From Amphibalanus amphitrite (lineage: Eukaryota; Arthropoda; Thecostraca; Balanomorpha; Balanidae), in contig NW_024881536.1 of the NCBI RefSeq assembly GCF_019059575.1, forward strand, positions 1,488,001-1,552,000: DNA of 64,000 nt. Reading direction: 5' to 3'. The notes beneath the pieces were generated by a model, which saw nothing but the letters and a program-made list of their open reading frames with translations, made no database searches and was not told the origin of the DNA. Of the stretch, positions 63,580-64,000 are shown piece after piece. The position numbers and the translations under genes are program-made. How positions within the stretch are numbered: the first letter of the stretch is position 1; each line of letters opens with the position of its first letter.

Positions 63580-64000
63580 CTGTTTATTTTTAGATCACGT
63601 AGGCACGACAAGACTGCATCTGCCTTACCTTTTTGCAAATAAAAATTCAACTTATCTACATAGTCTCACTGCGGGGCATAACTTTTTCAATTTTTGCTTG
63701 GCCTTTTCTTCACGAAATTGTATGCCCTGTCCCACGCTTAATTCCGTATTTACTTGTGAAAATTTTGGTATATGTGGGCACGTGTTAGGTGAGATGTCAC
63801 TAGAGGCGTTATGTTGCAGTCGATTCAACGGATTCAACAACATAGGTATTTTTGCCTGATCGAAGAAATTTATTTTCATGAAAGCGCCATAGGTGCATTC
63901 ATATCAACAATACGGATTGACTATGAGGTATGCTACATGATTTTTTCGTAACGCTTGTCTTACCTAGACTTTGTCCCGAATTCAATTTTTTAGCTGATTT
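63580..64000. other. no gene seen to the right edge
   Basis: AT-rich, intron-like relative to the minus-strand exon. No terminal repeats or RNA gene. Confidence 0.4.

Overview
The window is animal nuclear DNA: introns with GT/AG borders, exon phases that chain, a tRNA-derived SINE, LINE pieces, many short DNA transposons with clear target duplications, and GC-rich minisatellites. An invertebrate, probably an arthropod (perhaps a crustacean such as a barnacle), is the best guess. This is inference from style and gene content; nothing here names the species.

Four host genes are recognised. MLH3 (minus strand, 27017 down to about 10126) is a DNA mismatch-repair/meiotic MutL endonuclease. Its ATPase half lies in three exons at 20.7-27.0 kb. 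Its endonuclease half is in four small exons (17053-16942, 16751-16631, 14115-13877, 10292-10126) found by reading intron sequence. All exon phases agree, and the sum is 2164 codons including the stop. A USP37-like deubiquitinase (plus, about 29.2-33.2 kb) has its coding region cut by a Transib-like transposon and shows other breaks. PTTG1IP/PBF (plus, 39071-52557) has six exons totalling 181 codons including the stop, and holds a Ty1/copia LTR element. PIGZ (plus, 54069-57762) is a GPI mannosyltransferase of three exons and 646 residues. Two ends of unidentified genes lie at 1537-1835 (plus) and about 62.8-63.6 kb (minus).

Mobile DNA: LINE ORF1 at the left edge; a 5'-truncated LINE RT fragment abutting USP37; hAT-like MITEs at 4042, 18768 and 31744; a giant foldback element with 9-bp duplications at 14951; TTAA-flanked piggyBac-like elements at 19565, 30887 and 61191; a Transib-like element at 30432; TA-flanked mariner-like elements at 34906 and 58808; two SINE copies; and a copia element at 42199-47332.

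The most unusual pattern is that several minisatellites are built from exon edges. Tandem arrays repeat the splice donor of PTTG1IP exon 3, exon 5 with its acceptor, the donor of exon 5, the acceptor and donor of the last recognised MLH3 exon, the end of MLH3 exon 14115-13877, and the acceptor of the unidentified gene at 1537. This suggests repeated slippage or duplication anchored at splice junctions, giving many decoy splice sites per intron.
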